52,194 nucleotides of DNA from a virus. Below the pieces are notes generated by a model that was not told where the DNA came from, did no database searches, and worked only from the letters and a program-made list of their open reading frames with translations. The stretch covers positions 1 to 52,194 of the IMG/VR virus record IMGVR_UViG_3300033141_005196, one strand, 5' to 3'. Position 1 is the stretch's first letter; each line of letters opens with the position of its first letter. Shown piece by piece: positions 1-6,955 of this stretch. The position numbers were made by a program, and so were the translations under genes.

Positions 1-225
1 AAAAAAAAAAAAAAAAAATCCTACCAACTCCAAACCCATTCCCTCATGCACAAACGTGCTTGCGCGTAATTTTACCACCCTTCTCACAGACACAATTGAG
101 AAAACCGGGAAATTGGAAAACTGGAATGATTTCGGGCACTTACGCAGCGAAACCGAGAAAACCAGTAAATTCGGTAACTTAGCCGGCCGGCCTTAACCCA
201 TTGAAATTACTACGAAAAAAAGTTC
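1..225. other. Non-coding left end
   Basis: No credible gene is seen here. The first 18 bases are a run of A and the last 7 bases of the window are also A, so the ends may be one homopolymer broken during assembly. The stretch holds a half copy of the dispersed palindrome (66-76) and the left arm of the 84-bp end-to-end inverted repeat (98-181). Within that arm, motifs resembling AAAACC-GG-AAATT-GG recur near 101, 117 and 153. The function is unknown; an origin or regulatory role is inferred only from the repeats. Confidence 0.6.
98..181 (+). repeat. Left arm of 84-bp end-to-end inverted repeat
   Basis: This arm aligns without gaps to the reverse complement of 51924-52007, with about 65 of 84 positions identical by hand count. 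The last 14 bases (AATTCGGTAACTTA) are identical. The similarity may continue weakly outward to the GTAATTTTA half-site at 66. The arms face outward, like terminal inverted repeats of a linear molecule; on a circle they would flank a spacer of about 280 bp. Confidence 0.8.
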
Positions 226-254
226 TTGACAGTCCTCGGCCACTATGCTATACT
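226..254 (+). promoter_or_regulatory. Sigma70-type early promoter
   Basis: TTGACA at 226-231 and TATACT at 249-254 are separated by exactly 17 bp, a near-consensus -35/-10 pair. The predicted start of transcription near 261 leaves a leader of about 35 bases before the first gene at 297. This is the best candidate for the main promoter of the rightward arm. Confidence 0.85.
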
Positions 255-296
255 TGGGCTATAAAGACAACTGTAGACAATGAGGAGGACAAGCGC

Positions 297-746
297 ATGA
301 AATCGGCAAAGAAGCTGGAGCTGGCTCTCAAGGCTCTGCCACCGGAGCTTCTGGCCACCAAGGAGGCACAAGCTCTGCAAGCAGAGCTGGCCAGGCTCAA
401 GGCCGAGGAGCATAGCTCCCAAAGCATAGCTCCAAGGAGCATAGCTCCGAGGAAGAGACGTCCTGCCAGGAGCATAGCTCCCAAGGAGGATTTTCTCTTC
501 CGGAGATTAAGAAGATTTCTGGAAGAGACCGATGCAGCGAAGCTGCGTCCTTGGGAGGCAAAGATGCTGATCGCAGAGCGGTGTGAAAGGCTGGCTCATA
601 AGGAGCCAGAATACGCATCGCTTTTCCGAGGCTTTGCCTCAAGAGCTATGCTTTGGAATGAGGCAGAGCTCAGGCGAAGCCTAAGTCACTTCCTCAAAAG
701 TGGAGGGCAGTTTCCTCCGCCGAGGATGACGCTGCTTAGGAAGTAA
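297..746 (+). CDS. Hypothetical protein with SIAP repeats
   Basis: Product of 149 aa with no recognised family. The ATG at 297 is chosen because GAGGAGG lies just upstream; an in-frame ATG at 201 lies upstream of the promoter and is rejected. The N-terminal 40 residues are rich in Ala, Leu, Lys and Glu and probably helical. A basic linker follows with three SIAP(R/K) units, encoded by copies of AGCATAGCTCC at 423, 438 and 471; a copy at 409 is read in another frame. The C-terminal 90 residues are Arg-rich and look helical. It is the first gene of the early arm, a position often used for host takeover functions, but there is no direct evidence of its role. Confidence 0.65.
   Translation: MKSAKKLELALKALPPELLATKEAQALQAELARLKAEEHSSQSIAPRSIAPRKRRPARSIAPKEDFLFRRLRRFLEETDAAKLRPWEAKMLIAERCERLAHKEPEYASLFRGFASRAMLWNEAELRRSLSHFLKSGGQFPPPRMTLLRK
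409..481 (+). repeat. Short direct repeats AGCATAGCTCC inside the first gene
   Basis: Four exact 11-bp copies start at 409, 423, 438 and 471, with spacings of 14, 15 and 33 bases. Spacings that are not all multiples of three mean the copies are read in different frames, which suggests DNA-level expansion rather than protein selection alone. Confidence 0.8.
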
Positions 747-792
747 ACCCAAGGCTGCGATAGCAGCCACACACAGAAAGGAGGACAAGCGC

Positions 793-1074
793 ATGAAGTG
801 TTCAGACTGCGGGGCGGTGACCGCCCCCTCTCCTGTTGTTAGAGGAGATTACCGCGAAATAGAATTGGGGGAGTACACCGCAAGGCTCCTCCATCACAAT
901 GGCTGGGTCACTGAAAATAACTGTGGCTGGAATGGCTACCAGAACGTGACCCGTAAATATATCCTGTGCCCTGGGTGCCAGGCCGCTTTAAGGGCCGAAC
1001 TGGCCCAGCGGCACAGGGAATTTAAGGTAGGCCTGAAGCAGCTTCTTCGGCTGCGCGAAATGATAAAAGGATAG
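793..1074 (+). CDS. Small zinc-ribbon-like protein
   Basis: Product of 93 aa. An N-terminal CSDCG pair and a later CPGC pair (near residue 59) would make a four-Cys zinc site. The C-terminal third is basic and helical. Its leader (GGAGGACAAGCGCATGA) is almost identical to that of the gene at 297, which points to duplication of an expression module. No family is recognised; nucleic-acid or protein binding is a guess from the zinc site. Confidence 0.65.
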   Translation: MKCSDCGAVTAPSPVVRGDYREIELGEYTARLLHHNGWVTENNCGWNGYQNVTRKYILCPGCQAALRAELAQRHREFKVGLKQLLRLREMIKG

Positions 1075-1142
1075 GAGCCGAGCGTCATCTAGTATCAGGT
1101 TTTTCTCCTGAAAGGAGAATCAATGAAAGGAGGTGACCCAAG

Positions 1143-1433
1143 ATGTTTACGAAATATGACGAGGAGATGTTCTTCCTTGCTAAGAAGAATTACAGAGCAG
1201 GGAAGAAATGTCCCTATTGTGCAGAGGTAATGGCCAGGGAAGACCCGGACTTGAACGACATAAGTTCCGAAGCCTCTGCCTGCTTGAAGTGGTGCCCCTT
1301 CCTGAATTGGGTGAAAACTATCAACCCAGTTCTGGAGAACTCCTACTACATGTGCACCGCTCTCGGGAAAAGAGTCTCAGTCGCCCTGGACACCGGCGAC
1401 TGGAGTAAGTTATTGAAAAGAGGAGGGAAATAG
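1143..1433 (+). CDS. Small Cys-rich hypothetical protein
   Basis: Product of 96 aa with a CPYC pair near residue 23 and three further Cys residues (SACLKWC and YMC). A strong AAAGGAGGTGA ribosome site precedes the ATG. The stop codon abuts the ATG of the next gene, so the two are probably translationally coupled. No family is recognised. Confidence 0.65.
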   Translation: MFTKYDEEMFFLAKKNYRAGKKCPYCAEVMAREDPDLNDISSEASACLKWCPFLNWVKTINPVLENSYYMCTALGKRVSVALDTGDWSKLLKRGGK

Positions 1434-1787
1434 ATGAAGGTTGTTAATCTGACACCGCATGAGATTACCGTTGAGGCAGGGGATGGTACCCGTACCTTCC
1501 CACCCAGTGGGAAGGTGGCAAGGGTTGAGAACGTTGCCGACAAGTTTGGCATCGTCTCCCTGTCTCTGGACAATGAACTCGCCTGGGTTACATACAAGCC
1601 TGGGCGAGTGGAGGGACTCCCCAAGCCGAAACCAAATACCATCTTTTTGGTCTCGGCCATGGTCTTGGCTGCCGTCAAGGGGCGGGACGATCTGTATGCC
1701 CCGGATACGGGGCCGGAGTCTGCTATCCGAGACGAAGCGGGCAGGATCATTGCTGTCCGCCGACTGGTAAAAGGAGGGAAATCATGA
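1434..1787 (+). CDS. NLTPHxI-type conserved phage protein
   Basis: Product of 117 aa. It opens with VNLTPHEITV, has FPPSGKVARV near residues 22-31 and a VSAMVLAAV segment near 73-81, and ends in RDEAGRIIAVRRL. This arrangement belongs to a widespread small protein family of phages and bacteria whose function, as far as I know, is not established. The length is normal for the family. It begins directly after the previous stop. Confidence 0.7.
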   Translation: MKVVNLTPHEITVEAGDGTRTFPPSGKVARVENVADKFGIVSLSLDNELAWVTYKPGRVEGLPKPKPNTIFLVSAMVLAAVKGRDDLYAPDTGPESAIRDEAGRIIAVRRLVKGGKS

Positions 1788-1843
1788 AAACCCGTCGGAT
1801 GACCACGAAACAGCGCGTCATTGAGCGTTCGGGCTTTTTATGA
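1784..1843 (+). CDS. Tiny ORF, possible truncated paralogue of the 2717 gene
   Basis: This 19-residue frame starts at an ATGA overlap with the previous gene. Its start (MKTRRMTTKQ) resembles the start of the 41-residue gene at 2717 (MKIRRMTYRQ). It stops early, so it is either a decayed duplicate or a leader peptide. Confidence 0.35.
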   Translation: MKTRRMTTKQRVIERSGFL

Positions 1844-1876
1844 AAAACTTCGCAATGCAATAAGGAGAACAAGCAC

Positions 1877-2500
1877 ATGAGCTACCATCTCGAACGGTCC
1901 GCTCAAGCAGACCCGACCATCCGTGCGATTAAGCACGCGGTAGGGTATTCAGGCTACCGAGTAAGGCTGAGTACCGAGGTTCCGAAGGAGCTTCGCTCCT
2001 ACTGGAGTGGAGGAAGTAGAGACTTCTTCCTGCTCTATGGATTGGAGACCGGAAAGGTATTTCAGCTACCATCAAACCATCCATTCTTCGAGCCTTCGGC
2101 TCCCAGTTCCCTTCGAGAGCTTAAGCAAGGAGTGGCGCTGATCAAGCGCACCTACTTCCAGGGCAAAGACCTCGGCATCACGATCTACGCCAGGGCCGAG
2201 GATCTTGCCCCTCTCCTTCCGGAGAAGCACAATCTCACGCTCGAAGAGCGAATCGTCCTCGCCGCCACCAGAGCGTATAAGAACTCATACGGCGGCGAGA
2301 CGAACCTGCGCTACAAAGAGAGCTACCGCGCAGGTTTCGAAATTTCCTTCGAGGAGTGGCAGCGCATCCAAGACACGCTTCGCGCCAAGAAGCTCCTCAA
2401 CAAAGCCGGCGCAATCACACCCACTGGACGCAACGCAATTGGCTCCGAGGATCACTGGAGCCTGTGCAGGGAGTGGAAGGAGAGGCATGAAAATGGATAA
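1877..2500 (+). CDS. Hypothetical early protein
   Basis: Product of 207 aa, the largest in this part of the early arm. The ATG follows AAGGAG with good spacing. It is a soluble mixed alpha/beta sequence with no transmembrane segment. The end (residues 150-205, from SFEEWQRIQDTL through AITPTGRNAIG) resembles a winged-helix layout, but this is only an impression. No family is recognised. Confidence 0.6.
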   Translation: MSYHLERSAQADPTIRAIKHAVGYSGYRVRLSTEVPKELRSYWSGGSRDFFLLYGLETGKVFQLPSNHPFFEPSAPSSLRELKQGVALIKRTYFQGKDLGITIYARAEDLAPLLPEKHNLTLEERIVLAATRAYKNSYGGETNLRYKESYRAGFEISFEEWQRIQDTLRAKKLLNKAGAITPTGRNAIGSEDHWSLCREWKERHENG

Positions 2501-2720
2501 AAGCTATTGGATCGTGAAGTGCGACTCCAACACCTACCGTGTCTGCTCAGACGCGCTGAAGACGTATGAAGTGCAGACGGGACATAGGTCAAGGTGTTCT
2601 TGTCCGCACTTCACAAATCGCCTCAGGGTTGGCCAAAGATGCAAGCATATCAAGATGTGCTTGTATCTCAAGCCAGACTTTGATCTGACAGATGATTTTG
2701 AAGAGTGGAGGGTAGTATGA
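2487..2720 (+). CDS. Small SWIM-type zinc finger protein
   Basis: Product of 77 aa. Residues CSCPHF (about 43-48) followed by CKHI (about 58-61) give the CxC…CxH pattern of SWIM zinc fingers, which bind nucleic acid or protein. The start overlaps the end of the previous gene by 14 bases, and the stop overlaps the next start, so it is translationally coupled on both sides. Confidence 0.65.
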   Translation: MKMDKSYWIVKCDSNTYRVCSDALKTYEVQTGHRSRCSCPHFTNRLRVGQRCKHIKMCLYLKPDFDLTDDFEEWRVV

Positions 2721-2842
2721 AAATTCGAAGGATGACCTACAGGCAACTAATCGAGGCAAGGAAAAATGCAAGGCTGAATTGTCCAAACTCTCGGTATGAG
2801 AAGCATATCCTCCGAGAGATTGAGAAGAGGAGAAGCAAATGA
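2717..2842 (+). CDS. Very small basic protein
   Basis: Product of 41 aa that starts and ends in ATGA overlaps with its neighbours, which supports its being real. It is rich in Arg and Lys and probably one or two helices. Its N-terminus matches the 19-residue frame at 1784. Function unknown. Confidence 0.5.
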   Translation: MKIRRMTYRQLIEARKNARLNCPNSRYEKHILREIEKRRSK

Positions 2843-3348
2843 TGAAAGGACTTTCCTGCAAGCCACTGCAACTGCTCTACGAACAGGCTGCAGAGCGGCA
2901 TCGAGATGCCTTGCAGAGTAGTGAGTATCGCTGCCCATTCTGCAGTCTTGCGATGGCCGCAAAAGACCGCTACAGAGATAAAGAACCATGTGAGCTCTGC
3001 TGGCATGCATCGGCAGCAGGGTTTATCACTCACCTCATCGTAACGACTCCATTAAGTTGTTTGATCACAGGCAAGCTCGCCAGATACTCAATTCACAGAG
3101 GGAGAGTTGAAATGGGGTATAAAGTCTTTGCCGAAGTTATGTACGGAGATAAACAAGTAACCGTCGAAGGTATGGTTCATCCCTCGTCACCTGAAGGGCT
3201 TTATATCGAGGATGTCAAGTTCCTCTGTCCAGAACCGCTTCGCTCGGAGCTGGAAGAGGCCTTCGACAATGACCTACGCTTCGCGGATGACGTCTTCGAC
3301 GCCATCTCGCAAGCAGACGCGCATCCCTATTGGGAAGAAGGAGTGTAG
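2842..3348 (+). CDS. Zinc-ribbon protein of the KGL-KP…CPFC…CWH family, with extra C-terminal domain
   Basis: Product of 168 aa. The N-terminal 60 residues (MKGLSCKPLQLLYEQ, CPFC near 34, CELCWHAS near 52) match the genes at 3350 and 13423, so this is one of three paralogues. The C-terminal half has a different composition; its start (KVFAEVMYGDKQVTVEGMV) resembles the opening of the protein at 4984, suggesting a fusion of two small-gene modules. The second ATG of ATGATG is chosen because it matches the paralogues. The CPFC and CxxCWH residues probably bind zinc. Function unknown. Confidence 0.6.
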   Translation: MKGLSCKPLQLLYEQAAERHRDALQSSEYRCPFCSLAMAAKDRYRDKEPCELCWHASAAGFITHLIVTTPLSCLITGKLARYSIHRGRVEMGYKVFAEVMYGDKQVTVEGMVHPSSPEGLYIEDVKFLCPEPLRSELEEAFDNDLRFADDVFDAISQADAHPYWEEGV

Positions 3349-3349
3349 T

Positions 3350-3604
3350 ATGAAAGGACTCAGTCCGAAGCCTTACCTGCTTCTCTTAGAACAGGCAAAG
3401 CACAATCATCTAACTCCAGCCCAATGTCCATTCTGCGACTTAGGTGGAAACGAGGAAATCTTCTGGCTGGAGCGTGGAGAGGAGATTTATGATGATTGCT
3501 TCGGCTGCTGGCACCGCTCAGTAGCCAGGCAAAACGGTGGCGAGATCGATGCCGACAACTGCGTGTTGTTTGGCATGGGGCTTTGTGTGTTTCTCGGCAT
3601 TTAA
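3350..3604 (+). CDS. Zinc-ribbon protein of the KGL-KP…CPFC…CWH family
   Basis: Product of 84 aa. It starts MKGLSPKPYLLLLEQ, with CPFCD near residue 26 and CFGCWHRS near 50. The four Cys plus the His in CWH suggest zinc binding. The stop codon of the previous gene overlaps nothing; the ATG follows GAAGGAG. It is a stand-alone version of the N-terminal domain of its upstream neighbour. Confidence 0.6.
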   Translation: MKGLSPKPYLLLLEQAKHNHLTPAQCPFCDLGGNEEIFWLERGEEIYDDCFGCWHRSVARQNGGEIDADNCVLFGMGLCVFLGI

Positions 3605-3617
3605 AAAGGAGCGTGAG

Positions 3618-3803
3618 ATGGAAAGTTTAATTGAATCTGCGAAGAAACGGCTCAGAGAGGCTATCATGCAAAACTTCTCCGAAGTTTCAGAACGTGCCCC
3701 GAGACAGTCAGCAGCGATGCAAAACGCGCTCAACAAGCTCTCGCTTCTAGAGCTTGACGCGATGTTTACACTGACCTCCTACCTTCGGGAGCTTCGACGG
3801 TAA
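3618..3803 (+). CDS. Small helical hypothetical protein
   Basis: Product of 61 aa, mostly helix-forming. The ATG at 3618 has AAAGGAG upstream. Its stop codon lies inside the dispersed palindrome at 3800-3823. Confidence 0.5.
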   Translation: MESLIESAKKRLREAIMQNFSEVSERAPRQSAAMQNALNKLSLLELDAMFTLTSYLRELRR

Positions 3804-3823
3804 TTTTAGACCGCTAAAATTAC
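3800..3823. repeat. Dispersed palindrome, copy 1
   Basis: Arms GTAATTTTAG and CTAAAATTAC are perfectly complementary around a 4-base loop (N6 core GACCGC when written with 9-base arms). It covers the stop codon of the preceding gene. The following bases (ACAGAC, then hairpin GGCAC-AAA-GTGCC at 3829-3841) resemble the flank of copy 7 at 52113. Confidence 0.85.
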
Positions 3824-3862
3824 AGACAGGCACAAAGTGCCGCAGACGCGGAGGCAAAAGCC

Positions 3863-3955
3863 ATGAAAACTGCAGACACAGTTTGTTGGATCATTCTCGC
3901 CCTAACCACAGCCTACATCGCCTTTCACTTCTTCGTTTGGCTGTGGAGGTTTTGA
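3863..3955 (+). CDS. Tiny single-pass membrane peptide
   Basis: This 30-residue frame reads as one hydrophobic helix (WIILALTTAYIAFHFFVWLW). GCGGAGG lies 10 bases upstream of the ATG. The next gene starts one base after its stop. Such peptides are common in phage early regions, but no role can be named. Confidence 0.45.
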   Translation: MKTADTVCWIILALTTAYIAFHFFVWLWRF

Positions 3956-3956
3956 G

Positions 3957-4115
3957 ATGAGAAAAATTACAATTGGAGGCGTCACCCTCCTGATTCTGAT
4001 GTTTGGGATGCCAAAGGCTTTGGGAGGCAAGAACTTTTGGCATCCCTGCATCAGGATCAAAGCCACAAATCAGGCGTGTCACGTCACGATCATCTGGATC
4101 GAGAAGAGACGCTAG
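3957..4115 (+). CDS. Small predicted exported protein
   Basis: Product of 52 aa. It begins with a signal-peptide-like segment (MRKITIGGVTLLILMFGMPKALGG), with possible cleavage after ALG. The mature part of about 28 residues has two Cys residues that could form a disulphide. An export role in the envelope is inferred only from the signal. Confidence 0.45.
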   Translation: MRKITIGGVTLLILMFGMPKALGGKNFWHPCIRIKATNQACHVTIIWIEKRR

Positions 4116-4136
4116 TCAAGCATGTTGACTCGGAAG

Positions 4137-4155
4137 GAGCACTTCGTGCTCCTCC
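4137..4155 (+). other. Hairpin in the gap after the exported peptide gene
   Basis: AGGAGCAC-TTC-GTGCTCCT forms an 8-bp perfect stem with a 3-base loop. No T-run follows. It sits in a 77-base gap that otherwise holds only a doubtful 20-codon frame (4122-4184). It could be an RNA processing or stability element. Confidence 0.5.
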
Positions 4156-4192
4156 TGGGCCAGCGTACTTGCTGGAGAAAGTGAGGTGAGAT

Positions 4193-4345
4193 ATGAACAG
4201 CATTCAAGTTCAGCACTATGCTCACCCAATGCATCTATGGTGCCGCCTTCAGGGTCGTGCAAGGATGCTCTGCATCCTCTATGAGCGCACCCTATGGCAG
4301 CTGATTCGAAGAATCCTCAACAGTGAAAGGAGGGTAAAGGTATGA
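4193..4345 (+). CDS. Small basic hypothetical protein
   Basis: Product of 50 aa, rich in Arg and Leu. The ATG follows a GTGAGGTGAG ribosome site and the stop overlaps the next start (ATGA). No family is recognised. Confidence 0.45.
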   Translation: MNSIQVQHYAHPMHLWCRLQGRARMLCILYERTLWQLIRRILNSERRVKV

Positions 4346-4530
4346 TCAAAACAATTTACCATCTCGCACGTCCTGCCAGAAAGCACGGCGGAGACAGGTA
4401 CGAAACCGGCGATGTAAATGCGCCATGCGAAATTCTTTACATCAATCAAACCTTCTCTCGAGCCAAGTCGAGGAAGCCAGTGGCCGAGATCACAGTAATC
4501 TTCCTCGAGGAAGGAGACAGTGATGAATGA
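4342..4530 (+). CDS. Small hypothetical protein
   Basis: Product of 62 aa with no recognised motif. Preceded by AAAGGAGG and overlapping its neighbours at both ends, which supports coupled translation in a tight operon. Confidence 0.5.
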   Translation: MIKTIYHLARPARKHGGDRYETGDVNAPCEILYINQTFSRAKSRKPVAEITVIFLEEGDSDE

Positions 4531-4987
4531 AAGGCAAATTCTGTCCTTCAGGACATCCATCATCGTAAAGGCAGATAAGGACGAGCTGCTTGAGAGATAT
4601 GCATCCTCCAACAAGCGAACCGTTTATGTTTTTCATACGGGAAGAATGATGGATGATGAAGAGCCAGAGGTGCTTGAAGTTCAAAAGCCCCTCTATAATT
4701 ACCAACTAACCAGGCTTCTCAATCTGCTATGTATAGACCATGTCTATGACGCAGAGATTCTCGAAGAAACCATCACTTCGAGCTGGAGCCTGCGGATCGC
4801 AGGCTACGATCTCGCAATCTACTCTCACTCCGATGAAGGCTGTCTAGACCTGAGCTACACCAGCTTTCACGACAACATCGACGGCCACTACAGAGATGTC
4901 AACGAGATCAAAGCACAACTCATCAACGACGGCATCGAGATCGTCTCCGGCTCCTGTGAGCTGGAAGAAAGGAGGAAGTGCGGATGA
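4523..4987 (+). CDS. Hypothetical early protein
   Basis: Product of 154 aa starting at the ATG; a GTG one codon earlier is less well spaced from AAGGAG. It is acidic and mixed alpha/beta. No motif is recognised. It overlaps both neighbours by a few bases. Confidence 0.55.
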   Translation: MNERQILSFRTSIIVKADKDELLERYASSNKRTVYVFHTGRMMDDEEPEVLEVQKPLYNYQLTRLLNLLCIDHVYDAEILEETITSSWSLRIAGYDLAIYSHSDEGCLDLSYTSFHDNIDGHYRDVNEIKAQLINDGIEIVSGSCELEERRKCG

Positions 4988-5262
4988 GCAGCGACGCAAA
5001 GTTCAGCATTGCCGAAGTGTTGCTCGGTGATGTGACAATCATCTTCGAAGGAAAAGTTTTTCCGCCATCCTTCGGAGATGAGCACACCTTGCCCGAACCA
5101 TCTCTCGTAGAAGTAACAGGGTGCTATGCACCTGAGGGAACGTTTGGCTACGAAGTCCTCGCTGAGCAACTATTTCTGGAAGATCAAGAATTCGAACAGC
5201 TCGTTCGAAATGAGCTGATCGAAAATGCCGGCTATGGCCGGTGGAAAGGAGAGATGAGATGA
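4984..5262 (+). CDS. Hypothetical protein resembling the C-terminal part of the 2842 product
   Basis: Product of 92 aa. It starts at an ATGA overlap after GGAGGAAG. The opening (FSIAEVLLGDVTIIFEGKV) and overall layout resemble residues 90-168 of the protein at 2842, so the two may share a small acidic domain. Function unknown. Confidence 0.5.
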   Translation: MSSDAKFSIAEVLLGDVTIIFEGKVFPPSFGDEHTLPEPSLVEVTGCYAPEGTFGYEVLAEQLFLEDQEFEQLVRNELIENAGYGRWKGEMR

Positions 5263-5468
5263 AAATTGAACAACTGAAGCTGCATCGAGTCATACTCGAC
5301 TCGAATGAGTTCTTCAACATCGCCCTTTGTGCTGCGGCATGCAAGAACGCCAAGAAGCGACCCGTTCGTGCCGCAGCTAATGCCCTGCTGCAGTCGCTAC
5401 GCGAGGCCGGTTATGGTCTGCTTTGCGAGTCGGCAGAGGAGAAGATTGCTCAAGTGAGGGCGAAATGA
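5259..5468 (+). CDS. Small helical hypothetical protein
   Basis: Product of 69 aa. The start is set by the ATGA overlap and AAAGGAG upstream; the in-frame ATG at 5241 is rejected. Mostly helical and basic, with a CAAACKNAKK segment. No family is recognised. Confidence 0.5.
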   Translation: MKIEQLKLHRVILDSNEFFNIALCAAACKNAKKRPVRAAANALLQSLREAGYGLLCESAEEKIAQVRAK

Positions 5469-5704
5469 AGCAATGCGTTGGATGTGGCTATTGCTGTAAG
5501 CAGGCACGCTGTATGCTCAGCCTCACCCTCTACGGGCTTGATCCTGAGCTACAGTGTCCTGCACTTTTCTTTGAGAATGGCCGATACTGGTGCAGACTCG
5601 CTCAAGCCTTCTCTGAAGAGTTGTTCATCGGAGTTGGGTGCTGTTCGCCACTAAACTCGGAGAGGAAGGGATATGAGCGAAGTCACGAAGGCCCCTTAAA
5701 ATAA
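5465..5704 (+). CDS. Cys-rich protein, YkgJ-like CxxCxxCC motif
   Basis: Product of 79 aa. CVGCGYCC at residues 4-11, then C15, C36, C48 and a CC pair near 66, resemble the zinc/iron-chelating YkgJ family, which starts with CxxCxxCC. The family has no clear function. It starts at an ATGA overlap with the previous gene and ends just before the promoter at 5708. Confidence 0.55.
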   Translation: MKQCVGCGYCCKQARCMLSLTLYGLDPELQCPALFFENGRYWCRLAQAFSEELFIGVGCCSPLNSERKGYERSHEGPLK

Positions 5705-5707
5705 CCC

Positions 5708-5736
5708 TTGACAACTTTTACGTTTTGTGGTACAAT
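5708..5736 (+). promoter_or_regulatory. Sigma70-type promoter
   Basis: TTGACA at 5708-5713 and TACAAT at 5731-5736 are separated by 17 bp. It lies in the 63-base gap between coupled genes, so it would restart or boost transcription of the middle part of the rightward arm. Confidence 0.85.
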
Positions 5737-5767
5737 ACAGGTACACTCAGAGACAGGAGATAAAATC

Positions 5768-6127
5768 ATGAAAGACTATAATGGGATTGATGAGGATGTC
5801 TTAAAAGATGTCCTTGAAGATTTTGAGAAGAGAAAAGGAGAGCATGAATACTCTAATTCAAGAGGCGAAACGGCAGAGGTTATTTATCGCTTCATCAAAG
5901 TCATCATAACAGCAACGAAGCCAGATGACTGGAAAGTAGGACAATGCACTCCAGTCAAGGGAACGATTCTCCTTCCAGACAAGCTCGTTCCGATACTTCA
6001 AGAAGTTCAAAAGTTTGGCATTCCTCTCGATGTCCTTGAGGATTTTTATGCGACGCTGATGTTGGTCCTTGCCCACGCAGGACTTACATTATTCGCCACA
6101 GTCTATAGAGAGGAGTTGGGAATATGA
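5768..6127 (+). CDS. Hypothetical protein
   Basis: Product of 119 aa, first gene after the 5708 promoter. The ATG at 5768 follows CAGGAGA; an upstream in-frame TTG falls inside the promoter and is rejected. The sequence is acidic and helical at both ends with a short beta region in the middle. No family is recognised. Confidence 0.55.
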   Translation: MKDYNGIDEDVLKDVLEDFEKRKGEHEYSNSRGETAEVIYRFIKVIITATKPDDWKVGQCTPVKGTILLPDKLVPILQEVQKFGIPLDVLEDFYATLMLVLAHAGLTLFATVYREELGI

Positions 6128-6297
6128 AGAAGATATTCAACTCTCCATTTCGCCGATTCAAACTCACCGAAAAAGCAGATCGAGATGTCTTGGCGGGGTG
6201 GATGAAATACTACGAGGAGCGCGGAATTGAGTATGATCTCGTACTCCGAAAGCGAGATCAAGAAGCTGAGCTTCTGGTCGAGCCGCCAGATTGGTAG
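6124..6297 (+). CDS. Small hypothetical protein
   Basis: Product of 57 aa, starting at an ATGA overlap after GAGGAG. Charged and soluble, no recognised motif. It is followed by the large hairpin at 6306-6337. Confidence 0.5.
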   Translation: MKKIFNSPFRRFKLTEKADRDVLAGWMKYYEERGIEYDLVLRKRDQEAELLVEPPDW

Positions 6298-6305
6298 TAA
6301 GTTCA

Positions 6306-6337
6306 GAAGATGCAGTCCTGACCCAGACTGCATCTTC
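6306..6337 (+). other. Strong 12-bp hairpin without a T-run
   Basis: GAAGATGCAGTC and GACTGCATCTTC are perfectly complementary around an 8-base loop. No T-run follows, so it is not a standard intrinsic terminator. It may be an RNA processing site, a pause site or a stabiliser between gene groups. Confidence 0.65.
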
Positions 6338-6403
6338 GGTACAAGAAAGGAGGTTGAAGAGGGGTCACAAAGTTAAATTCCTACCTCAGAAAGGAGATTT
6401 TTC

Positions 6404-6679
6404 ATGAAAAAGATCACGAAAGAAGTCAAGAGCAAGGGTGAAGTTCTCGGAACGGTGGAGATCGAAGTCTTTGAGAGCCTCGAAGAGGCCGGCAAGTTTT
6501 TCGGCCCCGAGAAGGCAGTTGCGCTGATCAACTCCCAGCACGCCTCGAATAAGATGAACGAGTTTCGCGCAAGCAAAACCCGTCCCAGGAGCGCAATTGC
6601 ACAGCTCGCTCGCCTTGCAAAGCAGAACCCCGAACTTGAGGCAAAAATCGAGGCACTTATCAAGAAAGTCGGGGGATAA
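6404..6679 (+). CDS. Small conserved-looking phage protein
   Basis: Product of 91 aa with AAAGGAG eight bases before the ATG. A beta-rich N-terminus (KSKGEVLGTVEIEVF) leads into helices and a basic stretch (FRASKTRPRSAIAQLARLA), ending in a helical tail with a KQNPELEAKI segment. The KxNPEL pattern recurs in the protein at 50283. DNA binding is possible from the basic region but unproven. Confidence 0.55.
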   Translation: MKKITKEVKSKGEVLGTVEIEVFESLEEAGKFFGPEKAVALINSQHASNKMNEFRASKTRPRSAIAQLARLAKQNPELEAKIEALIKKVGG

Positions 6680-6685
6680 CATGAC

Positions 6686-6716
6686 CGGGAGAGGGGGCAA
6701 GAATGTCCCTCTCCCG
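6686..6716 (+). other. 10-bp hairpin in a short intergenic gap
   Basis: CGGGAGAGGG and CCCTCTCCCG pair perfectly around an 11-base loop. No T-run follows. It occupies most of the gap between the genes at 6404 and 6731. Confidence 0.6.
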
Positions 6717-6730
6717 AATGCGAGGGCAGC

Positions 6731-6955
6731 ATGAGTGAACAAGAAAGTCAACAGCCAATCATGGCATACACACTCCGAGAAGTTCCTCGAGATCTTCACA
6801 GTGCATGGAAAGCGGCGGCTGCTCTGCGAGGGCTTTCTATGAGGGCGTACGCAATCATCGCCCTATCCGAGAAGGTCAAGAGGGACTTCCAGGCGTATAG
6901 GAAGGAGGTCGAGAGTATTGGAGCAGATTCTAAATCTCAGGGAGATGTCCGATGA
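6731..6955 (+). CDS. Ribbon–helix–helix-like DNA-binding protein
   Basis: Product of 74 aa. Residues 11-50 (a short beta strand, then VPRDLHSAWKAAAAL and GLSMRAYAIIAL helices) match the layout of Arc/FitA-type ribbon–helix–helix domains, which bind DNA as dimers and often autoregulate. It overlaps the next gene. It is one of the few transcription-factor-like candidates in the genome. Confidence 0.6.
   Translation: MSEQESQQPIMAYTLREVPRDLHSAWKAAAALRGLSMRAYAIIALSEKVKRDFQAYRKEVESIGADSKSQGDVR

Noticed and set aside
4122-4184. 20-codon frame in the gap after 4115
   Set aside because: No ribosome site, and it is built mostly from a hairpin.
5708-5767. Extended N-terminus of the 5768 gene
   Set aside because: The in-frame TTG is part of a near-consensus -35 box, and the ATG at 5768 has its own ribosome site.
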